A stretch of DNA of 64,000 nucleotides from Desulfatitalea alkaliphila (lineage in GTDB: Bacteria > Desulfobacterota > Desulfobacteria > Desulfobacterales > Desulfosarcinaceae), in contig NZ_JALJRB010000027.1 in NCBI RefSeq assembly GCF_022968795.1, positions 1 to 64,000 of the forward strand, written 5' to 3'. How positions within the stretch are numbered: the stretch's first letter is position 1; each line of letters starts with the position of its first letter. The translations under genes were made by a program, and so were the position numbers. Below, piece by piece: positions 1-9,777 of this stretch. Below the pieces are notes generated by a model that saw only the letters and a list, made by a program, of their open reading frames with translations, was not told where the DNA came from and made no database searches.

Positions 1-99
1 AAATTTACGCTGAATAGTTACACGTTGTAGAATATGAGACCCCATCACCACGGACCATATTACTATGCAGATTGAAATGGTAGGCGGGTAAATTTATAC

Positions 100-972
100 T
101 TGAAACGATTACTTCATTGCTTGGGATGCGCATTGTGCGTTACTGGCGTCGTCTTCGTTGTTCTTAGGCTTAAGACCTATTCACACCAAGTCGATATATC
201 CATCTTCGATGCTACTGCCTGGACGATCATTGGCCTGTTCGCTTTAATATATGGCGCCGCCAACGCCTTATTGGCCCGCGCGTGGTGGCACATCCTGAAT
301 TTCCTTAAAGTGAATACTGACTGGAAATGGGCTATCAAGACCTACGGTCTATCGCAGCTTGCGAAGTATGTTCCTGGCAACATCTTCCATTTGGCGGGAC
401 GCCAAGCGTTGGGGATGGCGGCAGGGTTTAAGGCACCACCGCTGGTTAAATCTGCTGTATGGGAGTTGGGGTTGATCGCCGTGGCCGGCACCATTTATGG
501 CCTTCTCGCCGTGCCACTGTTGTTCCCCGATCTATCCCTTTGGATATCATTCGCACTGTTTGTGGTAATATCGGTGTTGCTGGTTGTGACTTTGTGCCCT
601 CTGTTATCCCCGTCGATAGGTGTCGCTCTGATTTGGCAAATGACGTTTCTTGCCATATCGGGCACGGTCTTCATCGCAACTCTATCGGCCGTGACACCTA
701 CAACTATCGGTCTGGTTGGTTTGCCTGCCTTCTGTGGGGCCTATGTGATCGCATGGTTGGCTGGTTTATTAACGCCAGGCGCACCGGCAGGTGTGGGAGT
801 GAGAGAGATGGTATTGTTGTTTCTGCTCGGGGGGCGAATCGAGCAGGCTGATTTATTACTGGCAGTGGTGTTGGGACGATTGGTAACGGTAATAGGTGAT
901 TTACTTTTCTTTTTTGTATCAACTGCATTGAAAGCGCCTCTGAACTCCAATGACACCGTCAAAACACTTTAA
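100..972 (+). CDS. LPG-synthase-type (UPF0104-like) integral membrane protein
   Basis: A 290-residue protein made almost entirely of hydrophobic segments (about eight). The conserved-looking stretch QLAKYVPGNIFHLAGRQ (about residues 86-102) and the Gly/Pro-rich segment PGAPAGVGVRE near residue 230 resemble the lysylphosphatidylglycerol synthase transmembrane family (PF03706/COG0392), often found in polysaccharide and lipid-sugar loci. The first usable codon after an in-frame stop is TTG at 100, with a weak GGCGGG upstream. The end overlaps the next gene by 23 nt, so the two are probably translated together. A role in lipid-linked glycan translocation or membrane modification is inference; there is no soluble synthase domain. 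Confidence 0.7.
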   Translation: MKRLLHCLGCALCVTGVVFVVLRLKTYSHQVDISIFDATAWTIIGLFALIYGAANALLARAWWHILNFLKVNTDWKWAIKTYGLSQLAKYVPGNIFHLAGRQALGMAAGFKAPPLVKSAVWELGLIAVAGTIYGLLAVPLLFPDLSLWISFALFVVISVLLVVTLCPLLSPSIGVALIWQMTFLAISGTVFIATLSAVTPTTIGLVGLPAFCGAYVIAWLAGLLTPGAPAGVGVREMVLLFLLGGRIEQADLLLAVVLGRLVTVIGDLLFFFVSTALKAPLNSNDTVKTL

Positions 973-3070
973 ATATAACTCGCTGGGCTTGGCAATATCC
1001 CTTGCTGCTGCAATAATTGTCTACTTTTCCAATAGTTCTATCATCGGACCAATGATACAGGCCGATGAAAGCAGTTATCTAAACAATGCAGCGGCTATAG
1101 CGGGATTTTTAAATGACCACGCAAGCAGTTATGGCGCCGGCTACTCACTTTTACTAGTCCCTGCATTTTGGTTTGCGCACACGCCCGCGACAATATGGGT
1201 AGGTGTGAAACTGATTAATGCCGCTTTATTTTTCATACTGGTTTGCAGCTTATGGTGTTTAGCTAGACTGTTTAGCCCTGAAGTTCCTTTAGCGCGGCGC
1301 ATTTGGGCCGTCATTTTAGTGTCTGCCTACCCTATGTGGGTTATAATGGCTGGATATAGCTTTTCCCAAATCGCGTTTGCACCCTTTTATGTGCTTTCAT
1401 TTATTGCTTTTACAAAATGCATAAGAGGTAAATGGGGGACTTGGTTATTGTTGGGCCTTTTGTCCGGATTTCTGTTTTGGATTCATACGACAGCAATAGC
1501 TGTTTTGATTGCATTCAGTGTTTCTTGTGGATTTGTAGCAGTAAAACGCGCCGCATATATTGAGTACGCGATTATGTTTCTCGCGGCCGCCTTGATGATC
1601 GTAATCTATAAGTACGGATTTACGCCTTGGTTACATGAACGAATGACGATTAGCGGAGCACCGCCAGGGCTTCACTACCCAAGCATTGTTAGCCTTCTAC
1701 AACCACTGTTTACATGGGATGGGATAAGAAACGTTATTTCCCGAACAGGTGGCCATGTCTTCTATTTAAGTATTGGATCGTTAGGTCTAATTTGGTTAGG
1801 CTTTGTCGACCTATGGAGTAATAGGTTCGGTCCCAAGAATGCCAATAATCGCGTTTATGAAGATTTAGTACAAAGTGCAACTGCGATTTTTCTTTCACTA
1901 TCAGTGTTGGGTGTAGTCGGGTTATCAGTATTGTTGTTTTCTTCGACACCCGAGGCACAGCGACTCGATCACTGGATGTATGGACGTTATGTTGAAGGGG
2001 TAATCGCGCCTGTTTTGCTCATTGGGGCGATGTCAAATAACTTTAGAAACGTGATTTGGGCCGTACCCATCGCAGTAATATCTGCGGCCCTCTTGTCGAT
2101 GGAATTCGAAACCTATGTGGGTATCGCACGTTTCAACATCTCTGCATTTTGGCAAGATTTTTGGTTTAGAGATCAGGGGCTGTGGGTCTGGTTAGCCACT
2201 GGATGTGGATTAATTGGATTGGCTGCATGGATGCCGCGTCGGTTAGGTTACTCAGTAGTTTTAGCTATGTTTCTGTACTCCAGTTATCTTCAGATTAGCT
2301 GGCATAGTGCAGCCGCGCTAATTGCAAGCAAGAAATGGGATGCCGCGTTGTTTGTGAGGGAAAAATTTCCTGTAGGAACTTGCGTTGGATTTGATCATTC
2401 TGGAATCAATAGCTACAGTCGGCATGTTTACTGGTTCGATTTCGGGTTTCAGCTTTTTGACTATGAATTAAAACGTATAAGCGCTGAGAAATGGTTCGAA
2501 GAATGTGATGGCCCATTGTTTAGTTACACCAGAAATTTAGATGAACAAGGTCTAAATGTTCACCCTGCCGCGTTGAGCCCCCAGGATGGACCGACACTCT
2601 GGGTAAAAGGCCGACCAGCAGTCGACGATATTTACCCGGTGAGCGTGGCGGATCGTTCTCCAGTTTTGCTTCGAGTACTTGCAACGGGTTGGTACGATCT
2701 GGAGCAAAAACATGTCTGGTCTGGCAAGGCGGCTCAATTAAGGTTGCCGATACCCGAGTTATGTAACCTCACCGAGTGCCATGTTGAGATCAAATTTGCG
2801 GTATATGGTGCATCTAAACTTCGACCTGTTGATGTTCTACTCAGTGGTGTGTCTATCGGTCCCGTAGAGGCAAAATTAATTAGTGTAAGAAGCTCGGACC
2901 CACAAGAAATTGTGATACCTTTAGTTAATGCAGGTTCTTCGCAGAGTATTATGATTGAGGTGCCAAGTGCCATATCACCAAAGGAGTTACAGGGAAGTCA
3001 CGATGGTCGGGTTTTAGGTATAGCTCTGTTTTCCATAAAACTTATCCATGATGAACTGAAAAATAATTGA
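950..3070 (+). CDS. GT-C-like polytopic membrane protein, putative glycosyltransferase family 39-type
   Basis: A 706-residue protein. Residues 10-460 hold about 11 membrane segments and residues 470-706 form a soluble, probably periplasmic, domain rich in beta strands. The first extramembrane loop has QADESSYLNNA near residue 38, matching the Asp-Glu that follows TM1 in GT-C enzymes such as PMT and ArnT, which use polyprenyl-phosphate sugars. It overlaps the preceding membrane protein by 23 nt. Its sequence is clearly more AT-rich than the housekeeping genes of this window, which suggests separate acquisition. It could instead be a Wzy-like polymerase; I cannot distinguish these by reading. 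Confidence 0.55.
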   Translation: MTPSKHFKYNSLGLAISLAAAIIVYFSNSSIIGPMIQADESSYLNNAAAIAGFLNDHASSYGAGYSLLLVPAFWFAHTPATIWVGVKLINAALFFILVCSLWCLARLFSPEVPLARRIWAVILVSAYPMWVIMAGYSFSQIAFAPFYVLSFIAFTKCIRGKWGTWLLLGLLSGFLFWIHTTAIAVLIAFSVSCGFVAVKRAAYIEYAIMFLAAALMIVIYKYGFTPWLHERMTISGAPPGLHYPSIVSLLQPLFTWDGIRNVISRTGGHVFYLSIGSLGLIWLGFVDLWSNRFGPKNANNRVYEDLVQSATAIFLSLSVLGVVGLSVLLFSSTPEAQRLDHWMYGRYVEGVIAPVLLIGAMSNNFRNVIWAVPIAVISAALLSMEFETYVGIARFNISAFWQDFWFRDQGLWVWLATGCGLIGLAAWMPRRLGYSVVLAMFLYSSYLQISWHSAAALIASKKWDAALFVREKFPVGTCVGFDHSGINSYSRHVYWFDFGFQLFDYELKRISAEKWFEECDGPLFSYTRNLDEQGLNVHPAALSPQDGPTLWVKGRPAVDDIYPVSVADRSPVLLRVLATGWYDLEQKHVWSGKAAQLRLPIPELCNLTECHVEIKFAVYGASKLRPVDVLLSGVSIGPVEAKLISVRSSDPQEIVIPLVNAGSSQSIMIEVPSAISPKELQGSHDGRVLGIALFSIKLIHDELKNN

Positions 3071-3167
3071 AACTGTGCCGCCTATCACTGCTTTTCATAA
3101 CTTCCTTTTCGTCATGAATGTGGAATCATAACTTGTATGCATTTAAAATTCTTTTTAGGAGCAAAAA

Positions 3168-4205
3168 GTGGCATCGAAAGCGATTATCACTGGAATTACC
3201 GGTCAGGATGGTACGTATTTGACATCGCTATTACTCGAAAAAGGATACTCGGTTTATGGCACCTTCCGTCGCACCAGTTCTGTCAATTTCTGGCGGATGG
3301 AGGAGTTGGGGATTCAAGGGCACCCGAACCTTCATCTGATGGAATATGACTTGACCGATTTGTCATCGAGCATCCGATTGTTGCAGAAAGCTGAAGCAAC
3401 TGAAGTTTACAACCTTGCCGCACAGAGCTTCGTGGGTGTATCCTTCGAGCAACCCATCACAACCGGTGAAATTACAGGTATAGGTGCAGTGAACCTGCTC
3501 GAAGCCATAAGGATCGTTAACCCCAAGATCCGATACTACCAGGCTTCGACCTCGGAAATGTTCGGCAAGGTGCGCGAGATACCGCAAAAGGAGTCAACAC
3601 CCTTTTACCCCCGCAGCCCCTATGGAGTTGCCAAGCTCTATGCGCACTGGATGACCATCAACTATCGTGAAGCATACGGCATTTTCGGCACCAGCGGCAT
3701 ACTTTTCAATCATGAGTCACCGTTGCGCGGATTGGAGTTTCTGACGCGCAAGGTAACGGACGGCATCGCTAAAATCAAGTTGGGCAAGCTCGATGCATTG
3801 GAGCTGGGCAATCTTGATGCAAAGCGGGACTGGGGATTTGCCCGGGAGTATGTCGATGGGATGTGGCGCATGCTGCAGGCGGAAAAGCCTGACACTTATG
3901 TGCTGGCCACTGGACGTTCCGAATCGGTGCGTGAATTTGCAACCATGGCGGCCAAGGTGGCCGGATATGACCTAAGGTGGGAAGGCGAGGGTACCAACGA
4001 GACAGGAATTGATCGCGCAAGCGGGCGAACCTTGGTTAAAATCAATCCAAAATTTTACCGTCAGGCGGAGGTCGATATGTTGATCGGCAACCCTGAAAAG
4101 GCCAGGACGGAACTGGGTTGGGAAGCCGAAACGACGTTGGAAGAACTATGCGCGTTGATGGTCGAGGCCGATATCCGACGCAACGAATCAGGAGTGTGTT
4201 ATTGA
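3168..4205 (+). CDS. gmd: GDP-mannose 4,6-dehydratase
   Basis: 345 residues, the usual Gmd length. It converts GDP-D-mannose to GDP-4-dehydro-6-deoxy-D-mannose in the cytoplasm. Visible features are the N-terminal Rossmann motif [10 protein letters not shown] (residues 8-17), the Gmd-type segments [12 protein letters not shown] and [10 protein letters not shown], the catalytic YGVAK pair and [11 protein letters not shown]. The start is GTG at 3168, preceded by TAGGAG at 3156-3161. It lies 10 nt upstream of the reductase gene, and the pair makes one deoxyhexose route. Confidence 0.95.
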   Translation: MASKAIITGITGQDGTYLTSLLLEKGYSVYGTFRRTSSVNFWRMEELGIQGHPNLHLMEYDLTDLSSSIRLLQKAEATEVYNLAAQSFVGVSFEQPITTGEITGIGAVNLLEAIRIVNPKIRYYQASTSEMFGKVREIPQKESTPFYPRSPYGVAKLYAHWMTINYREAYGIFGTSGILFNHESPLRGLEFLTRKVTDGIAKIKLGKLDALELGNLDAKRDWGFAREYVDGMWRMLQAEKPDTYVLATGRSESVREFATMAAKVAGYDLRWEGEGTNETGIDRASGRTLVKINPKFYRQAEVDMLIGNPEKARTELGWEAETTLEELCALMVEADIRRNESGVCY

Positions 4206-4215
4206 AAGCCAAGCT

Positions 4216-5112
4216 ATGAAAAGGGTTCTGATTACTGGAATTACGGGCTTCACTGGACACTACGTCGAAGTTGAACTTGCAAAACACGGCTGGGATGTTT
4301 GGGGATTCTGTGAACATTCCGGCCCGAGCAAAACGTGCTACCGCCACGTCGACCTGACCCATGCGGCTTCGGTTAATGAGGCGGTCGGTTATGTGGGGGC
4401 CGACGCTGTTGTTCATTTGGCGGCCGTCTCATTCGTTGGTCACGACAAGGTGGATGATTTCTACAGAGTGAACTTGATGGGCACGCGCAATTTGTTGGCC
4501 GCGCTCGCCGCTGTTGAAAAAAAACCTGAATGCGTGATTCTTGCAAGCAGCGCGAATGTTTATGGCAACAGCACCGAAGGCGTGTTGAGCGAGACAACGC
4601 CGCCCAATCCGGCCAATGATTATGCCCTGAGCAAGTTGGCGATGGAATACATGGCACGCTTATGGTTCGAGAGATTGCCGATTGTGATAACACGGCCCTT
4701 TAATTACACCGGGGTGGGGCAATCAAAATCATTTCTGTTGCCCAAGATTGTCGAGCACTTTCGTCAGCGGGCATCCGTTATCGAGTTGGGCAATATGGAT
4801 GTCTGGCGGGATTTTTCCGATGTCAGGGCCGTGGCGACAGTTTATCGACGATTATTAGAGGTGCGGCCGAAAGGTGAGACCGTGAACATCTGTTCCGGTA
4901 GAACCCACTCACTGCGTGATGTTTTGTCCATGGCGAAACGGATCACTGGTCACAAGCCCGGGGTGGAAGTCAATCCGGCGTTTGTGCGCGCGAACGACGT
5001 CCGGTCGCTATGTGGGGACGCCTCTAAACTGCGTCGGCTCATCGGCGATTGGGACAGCCCGCCTTTGGAGGAGACCCTGCGTTGGATGCTGACCGAGGTG
5101 GATGCCTATTGA
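4216..5112 (+). CDS. rmd: GDP-6-deoxy-D-mannose (4-keto) reductase
   Basis: 298-residue extended SDR with GITGFTGHYV at residues 8-17, an SSANVYG strand and the catalytic YALSK. Size and immediate adjacency to gmd fit RMD, which reduces GDP-4-dehydro-6-deoxy-D-mannose to GDP-D-rhamnose. A GDP-L-fucose synthase is less likely because the FCL-type signatures are absent. The ORF ends with TGA inside the TTGA overlap with the next glycosyltransferase, so translation is coupled. D-rhamnose as product is inferred from homology and context. Confidence 0.85.
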   Translation: MKRVLITGITGFTGHYVEVELAKHGWDVWGFCEHSGPSKTCYRHVDLTHAASVNEAVGYVGADAVVHLAAVSFVGHDKVDDFYRVNLMGTRNLLAALAAVEKKPECVILASSANVYGNSTEGVLSETTPPNPANDYALSKLAMEYMARLWFERLPIVITRPFNYTGVGQSKSFLLPKIVEHFRQRASVIELGNMDVWRDFSDVRAVATVYRRLLEVRPKGETVNICSGRTHSLRDVLSMAKRITGHKPGVEVNPAFVRANDVRSLCGDASKLRRLIGDWDSPPLEETLRWMLTEVDAY

Positions 5113-6257
5113 AAGTAGTGCTTTCCGTCGATCCGATTAAATTCCCTCTGACCGGTATCGGTCGATATACGTATGAATTGGCGAAGGGACTGGCTTTAAG
5201 TGGTGAGGTGGCCAGTCTTCGTTTTTTGAGGGGTGGGCGTTTGTCCGACACACTGACGGAACCATCAGAGAACTCTTCCGCCGAACATAGGGCAGGCTTG
5301 CGCCGGATGTTGGCAAAGAGCAGGGCCATTGTTTCCCTGTACCGCAGGGTGGCGCCCCGTTTGAAAGCGCGCGTTTTGAGGGGCATGGAGGATTATGTTT
5401 TTCACGGTCCCAATTATTACCTTCCCCCCTTCAAAGGGACCAGCGTTGTGACGATTCATGATTTATCGCCATGCCTTTGGCCCGAGTGCCATCCTGCGGA
5501 ACGCATTCGTTTCATGTTACCCGAGATCGAATTGTCCCTCCAGCGGGCCAAGGTGTTGATTACCGATTCAGAATACACTCGAAGGGAGGTCGCCGATTAT
5601 TTTAACTGGCCGCTGGAAAAGATCCATGCCGTACCGTTGGCCGCCGAGGCAGCCTTCCATCCGCGGCGGCCCGTGGAAACGAATCGCCGTCTGAAGAAAT
5701 ACGGCTTGACGGCAGGCGGGTATTGCCTATTCGCGGGCACAATAGAGCCTCGCAAGAACATCGATCTTTTATTGGATGCGTACATGATGCTGCCGGTGGA
5801 CATCAGGCGAAGATGGCCGTTGATTTTGACAGGATACCAAGGTTGGAACAGCGATGCTCTGCATGCGCGTTTGACCGCTACAGCGCAGGCGGGATGGGCA
5901 CGTTACCTGGGGTTCGTGCCTGCCCATGATTTGCCGTTCCTTTTCGCAGGCGCGCGATTGTTCGTATTTCCTTCGCTGTATGAAGGTTTTGGCCTTCCCG
6001 TACTGGAAGCGATGGCTTCCGGTGTGCCGGTGGTGTGTTCCAACGCGGCATCACTGCCTGAGGTCGTGGGAGATGCAGCCGCGATGTGCGATGCAAAAGA
6101 TGTGGAAAGATTATCCCGATTGATCGGGGTCGGTTTGAAAGACGAGGGGTGGAGGACCAGGGCTGTTGAAAAAGGGCTCGCCAGGGCAGGGCACTTCAGT
6201 TGGCAACGCTGTACCAATGAAACGATTGCCGCATACCAAGCCGCATTGAATGCTTGA
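5109..6257 (+). CDS. GT4 glycosyltransferase, probably GDP-sugar (mannosyl/rhamnosyl) dependent
   Basis: 382 residues from TTG 5109, chosen because it sits in a 4-nt TTGA overlap with rmd, has GAGGTGG just upstream, and puts the typical N-terminus [11 protein letters not shown] at the start; the frame is open further upstream (to 5049) but inside rmd. The GT-B fold is shown by [18 protein letters not shown], a donor-site region with [10 protein letters not shown], and the EX7E motif in [15 protein letters not shown]. It resembles A-band/common polysaccharide D-rhamnosyl- or mannosyltransferases, which fits the neighbouring GDP-D-rhamnose genes. Exact linkage cannot be read. Confidence 0.85.
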   Translation: MKVVLSVDPIKFPLTGIGRYTYELAKGLALSGEVASLRFLRGGRLSDTLTEPSENSSAEHRAGLRRMLAKSRAIVSLYRRVAPRLKARVLRGMEDYVFHGPNYYLPPFKGTSVVTIHDLSPCLWPECHPAERIRFMLPEIELSLQRAKVLITDSEYTRREVADYFNWPLEKIHAVPLAAEAAFHPRRPVETNRRLKKYGLTAGGYCLFAGTIEPRKNIDLLLDAYMMLPVDIRRRWPLILTGYQGWNSDALHARLTATAQAGWARYLGFVPAHDLPFLFAGARLFVFPSLYEGFGLPVLEAMASGVPVVCSNAASLPEVVGDAAAMCDAKDVERLSRLIGVGLKDEGWRTRAVEKGLARAGHFSWQRCTNETIAAYQAALNA

Positions 6258-6291
6258 AGGACATCAACCCAACTTTGAATGCGGGGGAACA

Positions 6292-7542
6292 ATGAAGGTA
6301 TTGCAAATATATAAGGATTATTATCCACCGGTTAAAGGCGGAATTGAAAAACATGTCAACTTGCTTTCCAATGGCTTGCGGAGCAGGTGGATCGAGGTTG
6401 AAGTTTTGGTCTCGAACACGAGCAGGCGCATGGAGATGGATTGCTGCGAAGGGATCAATGTGTATAAGGTGCCCCAATTGGGGCGTCTGTCGTCCGCGCC
6501 ACTGAATTTCAGCATGCCTTTCTGGATTAGAAAACTTGCTTCGAATGCCGATATACTCCACTTTCACTTTCCAAATCCGACGGCGGAATTTTCCTATCTG
6601 GTATCCGGTTTGAAGAAGAAAGTTGTGGTGACTTATCACAGTGATATTGTACGACAGGTCTATCTGAAAGAACTGTACGCGCCGTTCATGCGGAATTTTC
6701 TTAAGAAAGCGAATGTCATTATCGTCACATCGCCACAATATTATCAAACATCCAAAGTTTTGTGTAAGTACAAGGACAAGTGTGCGATCATCCCGCTGGG
6801 GATCGATTTGAATAACTTTAACAACAATTTCGACAGACTTTCTCGTACTGTCCATCTGCGCCGGAAGCACGGCGAGCGGCTTGTTTTGTTCGTTGGCAGA
6901 TCCAGATATTACAAGGGATTGCATGTGCTGATGGAAGCCATGCAGAAAATCGATGCCAAGCTGCTCGTCGTGGGCGCGGATCACAATGATGAACAGGTTA
7001 TCAATTCGCTTGGGCCGCACGGGTTGCCGGCCAATGTGGAGGTGTTGGGCGAGCTGAATGACGAAACGCTTGCCGACTATTTCCACGCTTGTGATGTCTT
7101 TGTGTTGCCGTCCGTTGAACGCAGCGAGGCTTTCGGCATTGTTCAATTGGAGGCAATGGCTTGCGGCAAACCGGTCGTGTCCACCGAACTCGGGACAGGC
7201 ACGAGTTTTGTAAACGCCCACGAGAAAACAGGCCTTGTCATCCCGCCGAACAATCCGGATGCACTTGCAGAAGCCGTCAACCATTTATTATGCAATCCGG
7301 ACATATGCGAACAATATGGTGAGGGCGGGATTTCCAGGGTGAAACAATTCTTTTCATTGGAACAAATGGTAGATCAAACCGTAGCACTTTATCTGAAAAT
7401 TCAGAATGGTGGGGCAAGTTTTTTACACTATCAACCCAGCATTGAGTGCCCTTTCGGAAGGATGGAAGAAGGCGCGAATCGGGCTGGAAGAAGGGTTGCA
7501 ACGGACCTATTAGGCAAGGTTTGTGGAGAACGAAGCCGGTAA
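6292..7542 (+). CDS. GT4 family glycosyltransferase
   Basis: 416 residues from ATG 6292, which has GGGGGAAC as ribosome site; the frame is open back to 6250. The N-terminal acceptor half begins [20 protein letters not shown], the Gly-Gly-loop start typical of GT4. The donor half holds [15 protein letters not shown], and the EX7E site is in [17 protein letters not shown]. The last 45 or so residues (after LYLKIQNGG) are an unusual hydrophilic tail without family resemblance and may reflect read-on after a lost stop. It is a cytoplasmic or membrane-associated sugar transferase of the same transcription unit. Confidence 0.85.
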   Translation: MKVLQIYKDYYPPVKGGIEKHVNLLSNGLRSRWIEVEVLVSNTSRRMEMDCCEGINVYKVPQLGRLSSAPLNFSMPFWIRKLASNADILHFHFPNPTAEFSYLVSGLKKKVVVTYHSDIVRQVYLKELYAPFMRNFLKKANVIIVTSPQYYQTSKVLCKYKDKCAIIPLGIDLNNFNNNFDRLSRTVHLRRKHGERLVLFVGRSRYYKGLHVLMEAMQKIDAKLLVVGADHNDEQVINSLGPHGLPANVEVLGELNDETLADYFHACDVFVLPSVERSEAFGIVQLEAMACGKPVVSTELGTGTSFVNAHEKTGLVIPPNNPDALAEAVNHLLCNPDICEQYGEGGISRVKQFFSLEQMVDQTVALYLKIQNGGASFLHYQPSIECPFGRMEEGANRAGRRVATDLLGKVCGERSR

Positions 7543-7616
7543 TGCCGTCCCTGGCTGAGCACAACGCATCTTGGATCGGGATGGGAATTCGAAATCAGGT
7601 GGTTTGAGGATTTTCA

Positions 7617-8591
7617 ATGAGGGGTTTGCGTATCCTTGTAACGGGCGGCGCGGGGTATATCGGGTCGCATGTGGTCAAATTGCTTGACGCTCTGGGGTGC
7701 CGGGTGACGGTTCTGGATGATTTGTCCACCGGGTTTCGGGAACTGGTGCATTGGGGGACTTTTGTTCAGGGCGCAACGGGTGACGTACCTTTACTGGAAG
7801 ATCTTTTCGCCGCTGGACGCTTTGATGCGATCCTGCATTTTGCCGCCTTTTCCCAGGTTGGCGAGTCTGTGGCGTATCCGATGCGCTATTACCAGAACAA
7901 TGTGGGCGGCACTATGGTATTGCTGGATACTGCACTGCGGCACGGGGTGCGCCGTTTCATTTTCTCTTCCAGTGCGGCGGTTTACGGGGAGCCGCTCCAA
8001 TTGCCCATTGATGAGTCCCACCGGTGTTTGCCGACCAGTCCGTATGGCGCGACCAAGCTGACAGTGGAGCGATTGCTACAGGATTGTGCGCAGGCGCATG
8101 ATTTGGGTTTCGGGTGTTTACGCTATTTCAATGCGGCGGGTGCCGATCCGTCGGGAGTGATCGGCGAGATGCATGATCCTGAGACCCACATCATCCCTCG
8201 GCTGCTGGGCGTTGCCGCGGGCCTGGAGGGCGCATTTTCAGTATTCGGCCAGGAGCATGACACGCCGGACGGGACCTGCATTCGGGACTATGTGCATGTC
8301 AACGATCTGGCTTGGGCCCATGTGCTGGTGCTCCAGGCCCTGATGGATGGCTCTCGGGGACTGATCTATAATGTCGGGAATAGTCGCGGATATTCGGTTA
8401 TGGAAGTGGTGGCGGCGGCACGGGCGGTTACAGGATGCCCCATACCGGTGCGTTTCGAAAAGGCGCGACCCGGCGATCCGGCGGTGCTGGTGGCGGATTG
8501 CACAAAGATTAAAGCAGAGCTGGGTTGGAAGCCACGTTATGAAGCGTTGGAGATGATGGTGGCGACCGCCTGGAACCGGCACAAGAGATAA
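7617..8591 (+). CDS. galE: UDP-glucose 4-epimerase
   Basis: 324 residues. It interconverts UDP-glucose and UDP-galactose (or the N-acetyl forms). Key features are VTGGAGYIGSHV (residues 8-19), DDLSTGF, FSSSAAVYG, the catalytic YGATK and RYFNAAGADPSG, which is diagnostic of GalE. The start ATG 7617 follows a 74-nt gap. The gene is convergent with the following minus-strand glycosyltransferase, so the operon may pause here. Confidence 0.92.
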   Translation: MRGLRILVTGGAGYIGSHVVKLLDALGCRVTVLDDLSTGFRELVHWGTFVQGATGDVPLLEDLFAAGRFDAILHFAAFSQVGESVAYPMRYYQNNVGGTMVLLDTALRHGVRRFIFSSSAAVYGEPLQLPIDESHRCLPTSPYGATKLTVERLLQDCAQAHDLGFGCLRYFNAAGADPSGVIGEMHDPETHIIPRLLGVAAGLEGAFSVFGQEHDTPDGTCIRDYVHVNDLAWAHVLVLQALMDGSRGLIYNVGNSRGYSVMEVVAAARAVTGCPIPVRFEKARPGDPAVLVADCTKIKAELGWKPRYEALEMMVATAWNRHKR

Positions 8592-8636
8592 GAAAACGCT
8601 TCAACGGTCGAGGCGACAGGGCCTTGCAACCGAGGG

Positions 8637-9557
8637 TCAGGTGATGGCGGCGCGGGTACACGGCCCCATGCGGCCGGTGAGGCCATCCAGCACCCCGAGG
8701 AGCATGGCCCTAATTTTTTTATGTTTTCTGTTTTCGTAAATGATGATAGTGAGCGCTTCGTGGATCAGGCGCAGCGCTATCAAGGCGCTGAAAGCGGGAA
8801 ATGGCCTGAAGTGCTGCAATGCAGTTCGGATGCCGTTGCGGGCGATGTAATAGCGGCGGACCGGCGGATGGTTGTTGGGCTTGAGGGTCAACCCGAGCCA
8901 TTTGTGCTGCGAGCGGTGGCCGATGGCGTGGTTGAGCACCGCATTGTAATTGACGGCGACTTGAAGATGCTTGCCGGCCATGCGCAAGCAGTATTCATTG
9001 TCGATGAAATCGATGAAGTACGCTTCCGGAAAGGGGCCGATTTCCTGGTAGCGCGAGTAGGGCAGGAGACTGCCGGAGGTGATGGCGATGATGCCCGTGC
9101 CCAGCAGGGCGCCGCGGGCATCGGGGCGGGAGTGGTGACCGAAGCGATATTTGCGGATTTGCGGAAACCGGGTGAGGCTTTGGCAGTTGCGGTCGAAGAA
9201 TTGGGGTACATAGAGGGCGCAACGGTCGGTTCGCCGGTCGATGCGCTGCCTGAAGGCCAGCATTTCTGTAAAAAAGGCGCGGTCCACCCGGGAATCTTGA
9301 TCGAACAGGAAGATGTTGTCCAGTCCCTGTTGGCCGGCCAGGCGAATGCCCTGATTGAGAGCGGCGGCCAGGCCTATGTTTTGGTCGTTGAGGATCAGCA
9401 GGCTGTTGTCCCAACGGCAGAAACGGGGCCGCGCTTCCATGGGGGTGTTGTCCACCACCACGAGCAGATCGCACCAAGCGGCGAGGTGCGCAAGGTTGCG
9501 GAGCGCTTGGCGGTCCGGATGGTAGGTGACGACAATGCAAGCAAAGGGTTGGTGCAT
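8637..9557 (-). CDS. GT2 family glycosyltransferase, rhamnosyltransferase-like
   Basis: 306 residues read on the minus strand, opposite to all its cluster neighbours. The GT-A features are IVVTYHPD at the N-terminus, LNDQNIGLAAALNQGI, the metal/donor motif FLFDQDS (about residue 103) and FIDFIDNEYCLR with an acidic acceptor-site motif. These match dTDP-rhamnosyltransferases of the RfbF/WbbL type. No good Shine-Dalgarno is visible before ATG 9557. A long plus-strand frame runs opposite but has no family features. The strand switch suggests insertion or local inversion. Confidence 0.85.
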   Translation of the reverse strand: MHQPFACIVVTYHPDRQALRNLAHLAAWCDLLVVVDNTPMEARPRFCRWDNSLLILNDQNIGLAAALNQGIRLAGQQGLDNIFLFDQDSRVDRAFFTEMLAFRQRIDRRTDRCALYVPQFFDRNCQSLTRFPQIRKYRFGHHSRPDARGALLGTGIIAITSGSLLPYSRYQEIGPFPEAYFIDFIDNEYCLRMAGKHLQVAVNYNAVLNHAIGHRSQHKWLGLTLKPNNHPPVRRYYIARNGIRTALQHFRPFPAFSALIALRLIHEALTIIIYENRKHKKIRAMLLGVLDGLTGRMGPCTRAAIT

Positions 9558-9777
9558 CGGGTGGCGGCACTTTCGTTGTGCGCGATGCCGGGTGGGACAC
9601 CGCGCGGTGAAGTCGTTGGGTAAGGATTTAGCACGTCCTCCTTGGGTTTATCAACCTTGCGCCGCGTCCTTCGCGACGGGTGATGAGCGCTGCAGTGGAG
9701 TCGGGCCGGGCTTTGCGGTAAATGATGACCGTTGTGCTTTGTAACAGCAGACATTCAAACAGGTGATCGCGGGTACC

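Noticed and set aside
8721-9623. 300-residue plus-strand ORF opposite the GT2 gene, in line with the cluster direction
   Set aside because: Direction is attractive, but only the minus-strand frame has glycosyltransferase motifs.
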